Part shown: positions 21,203-22,046 of the stretch, one piece after another
How positions within the stretch are numbered: the first letter of the stretch is position 1
Layout: every line of letters starts with the position of its first letter
NCBI GenBank assembly: GCA_041629655.1
Contig: JBFKMV010000066.1
Location: forward strand, 1-22,046
Source: JBFKMV01 sp041629655
GTDB lineage: Bacteria > Acidobacteriota > Polarisedimenticolia > Polarisedimenticolales > Polarisedimenticolaceae
Direction of reading: 5' to 3'
DNA: 22,046 bases
The notes under the pieces: model-generated
Told to the model about the DNA's origin: nothing
The model's input: only the letters and a program-made list of their open reading frames with translations
The model's database searches: none
Made by a program: the position numbers and the translations under genes

Positions 21203-22046
21203 TGAGAGCTCGTCCCCCCATCGGCGGAAAAGCGCGCTGCGTGCGTCTGCTGCTCGCGGCCGCGGCGCTGCTCGCGTGCGCGCTGCCCGCGCTGGCCGAA
21301 CGACCCGTGGTCCGGGTCTCCGTCGACACCGAGGGCTCGACCACCCGCGTGCTGTTGACCCACACCCGCTACGTCACGCGGGTCCTGATGGTCAATAACC
21401 GCAAGCTGGAGCTGCTCTACGCCGAGCCGGTGACGCTGGAGCCGGCGTCGGGACGGGTCGACAGCGACCTGCTGGCGGGCTGGAGCCAGCTCGACGAGCG
21501 CCGGATCCTGTTCGAGCCGGGCCCGGGCTACCAGCGCCACGAGACCTTCGAGCTGAGCAACCCGGACCGCCTGGTGATCGACATCCAGGGCGAGACGGAT
21601 CGCGGGCCGGGCGGCATCGTCACCACCACCCCGGCCGAGCGCAAGAGCCGCAAGCGCAACCGCACCGTGGTGGTGATCGACCCCGGTCACGGCGGCAGCG
21701 AGCTCGGGGCCAGCGGGCCCAGCGGCCTGCTGGAGAAGGAGGTCACGCTGGACCTGGCGCAGCGGCTCAAGCAGCAGCTCCAGCAGAACCGCGGGGTGAG
21801 CGTCGTGCTGACCCGCGACGAGGACCGGCAGCTCGACCTGGACGAGCGCACCGCGATCGCCAACCACAACCGCGCCGACCTGTTCCTGTCGGTCCACGTC
21901 AACAGCTCGCCGCGCCGCAGCGCGGTCGGCGCCGAGACCTACTACCTGTCCACCGAGGCCACCGACGACGAGGCGCGCACGCTCGCGGCGCTCGAGAACC
22001 GCAGCTTCACCGGCGACGGCACGTCCGCCGCCGGCGACGGGCGCTC
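21202..22046 (+). CDS. N-acetylmuramoyl-L-alanine amidase with AMIN-like domain (3' end cut by window edge)
   Basis: The first 281 residues are visible. A signal peptide covers about 13-32 (RLLLAAAALLACALPALA). An AMIN-like beta domain (about 35-135) contains the typical NPDRLVIDIQG near 120-130 and would target the enzyme to septal peptidoglycan or the secretin region. The amidase_3 catalytic domain starts at about 155: VVVIDPGHGG gives zinc ligand H163, GLLEKEVTLDLA gives E178, and LFLSVHVNSS gives H232. It should cleave the bond between MurNAc and the stem peptide during daughter-cell separation. The remaining part, with the second catalytic Glu, lies outside the window. GTG 21202 is supported by the signal peptide and the -10-like TAGAAT upstream; no Shine-Dalgarno is seen. 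It is an AmiC-like enzyme, but the paralogue name is not certain. Confidence 0.92.
   Translation, partial: MRARPPIGGKARCVRLLLAAAALLACALPALAERPVVRVSVDTEGSTTRVLLTHTRYVTRVLMVNNRKLELLYAEPVTLEPASGRVDSDLLAGWSQLDERRILFEPGPGYQRHETFELSNPDRLVIDIQGETDRGPGGIVTTTPAERKSRKRNRTVVVIDPGHGGSELGASGPSGLLEKEVTLDLAQRLKQQLQQNRGVSVVLTRDEDRQLDLDERTAIANHNRADLFLSVHVNSSPRRSAVGAETYYLSTEATDDEARTLAALENRSFTGDGTSAAGDGR

Noticed and set aside
1..22046. tRNA, rRNA, insertion sequences, integrases or attachment sites
   Set aside because: I read the intergenic spacers and found no cloverleaf, no transposase-like protein and no terminal repeats. Spacers are short, at most about 220 bases.

Overview
The window is about 22 kb of very GC-rich bacterial chromosome. 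It is densely coding, with third-position GC bias on both strands and many GTG starts. The gene content fits a Gram-negative soil or sediment lineage such as Acidobacteriota or a neighbouring phylum: a DUF1800 protein, an apolipoprotein N-acyltransferase, a zinc-ribbon Ser/Thr kinase with a large membrane domain, several secreted beta-propellers, and an AMIN-type amidase. The phylum call is inference, because no rRNA or tRNA gene is present. I see no mobile element, CRISPR array, integrase or attachment site. Composition looks even, so this reads as ordinary chromosome and not an island.

Layout, left to right. (1) Bases 1-1511, minus strand: a DUF1800 secreted protein cut by the window edge. 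(2) 1733-2551, plus strand: a GT2 glycosyltransferase of the TIGR04283 type. It converges on, and overlaps by 77 bases, a minus-strand unit that begins at 6864: secreted LamG/C1q-like protein, then lnt, then a radical SAM enzyme. (3) 6916-9534, plus strand: an exported TolB/PD40 propeller protein, divergent from that unit. Its stop shares a CTAG with a small minus-strand SpoIIAA/STAS-like protein (9531-9908). (4) 10092-11288, plus strand: an unrecognised exported protein whose tail overlaps a convergent amidohydrolase (11188-12462). (5) 12534-17813, plus strand: four tightly packed genes, namely zinc-ribbon Ser/Thr kinase with polytopic membrane domain, sarcosine-oxidase-like flavoenzyme, MoaD/ThiS-like ubiquitin-fold protein ending in Gly-Gly, and a cytoplasmic Asp-box propeller. 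(6) 17922-20744: a large exported Asp-box propeller protein with its own sigma70-like promoter and leader hairpin. (7) 20850-21152: a small secreted proline-rich protein with a strong -35 box. (8) 21202 to the end: an N-acetylmuramoyl-L-alanine amidase, cut by the right edge.

Most products act in or beyond the inner membrane: lipoprotein acylation, peptidoglycan cleavage, exported propellers and lectin-like domains. The most interesting unit is the adjacent pair of a Gly-Gly-ended ubiquitin-fold protein and a propeller with no signal peptide (16461-17813). It could be a conjugation, sulfur-carrier or adaptor module with no E1-like or JAB protease gene beside it. A second theme is initiation: five genes have a TANNNT hexamer 6 or 9 bases before the start codon, which points to leaderless transcripts.
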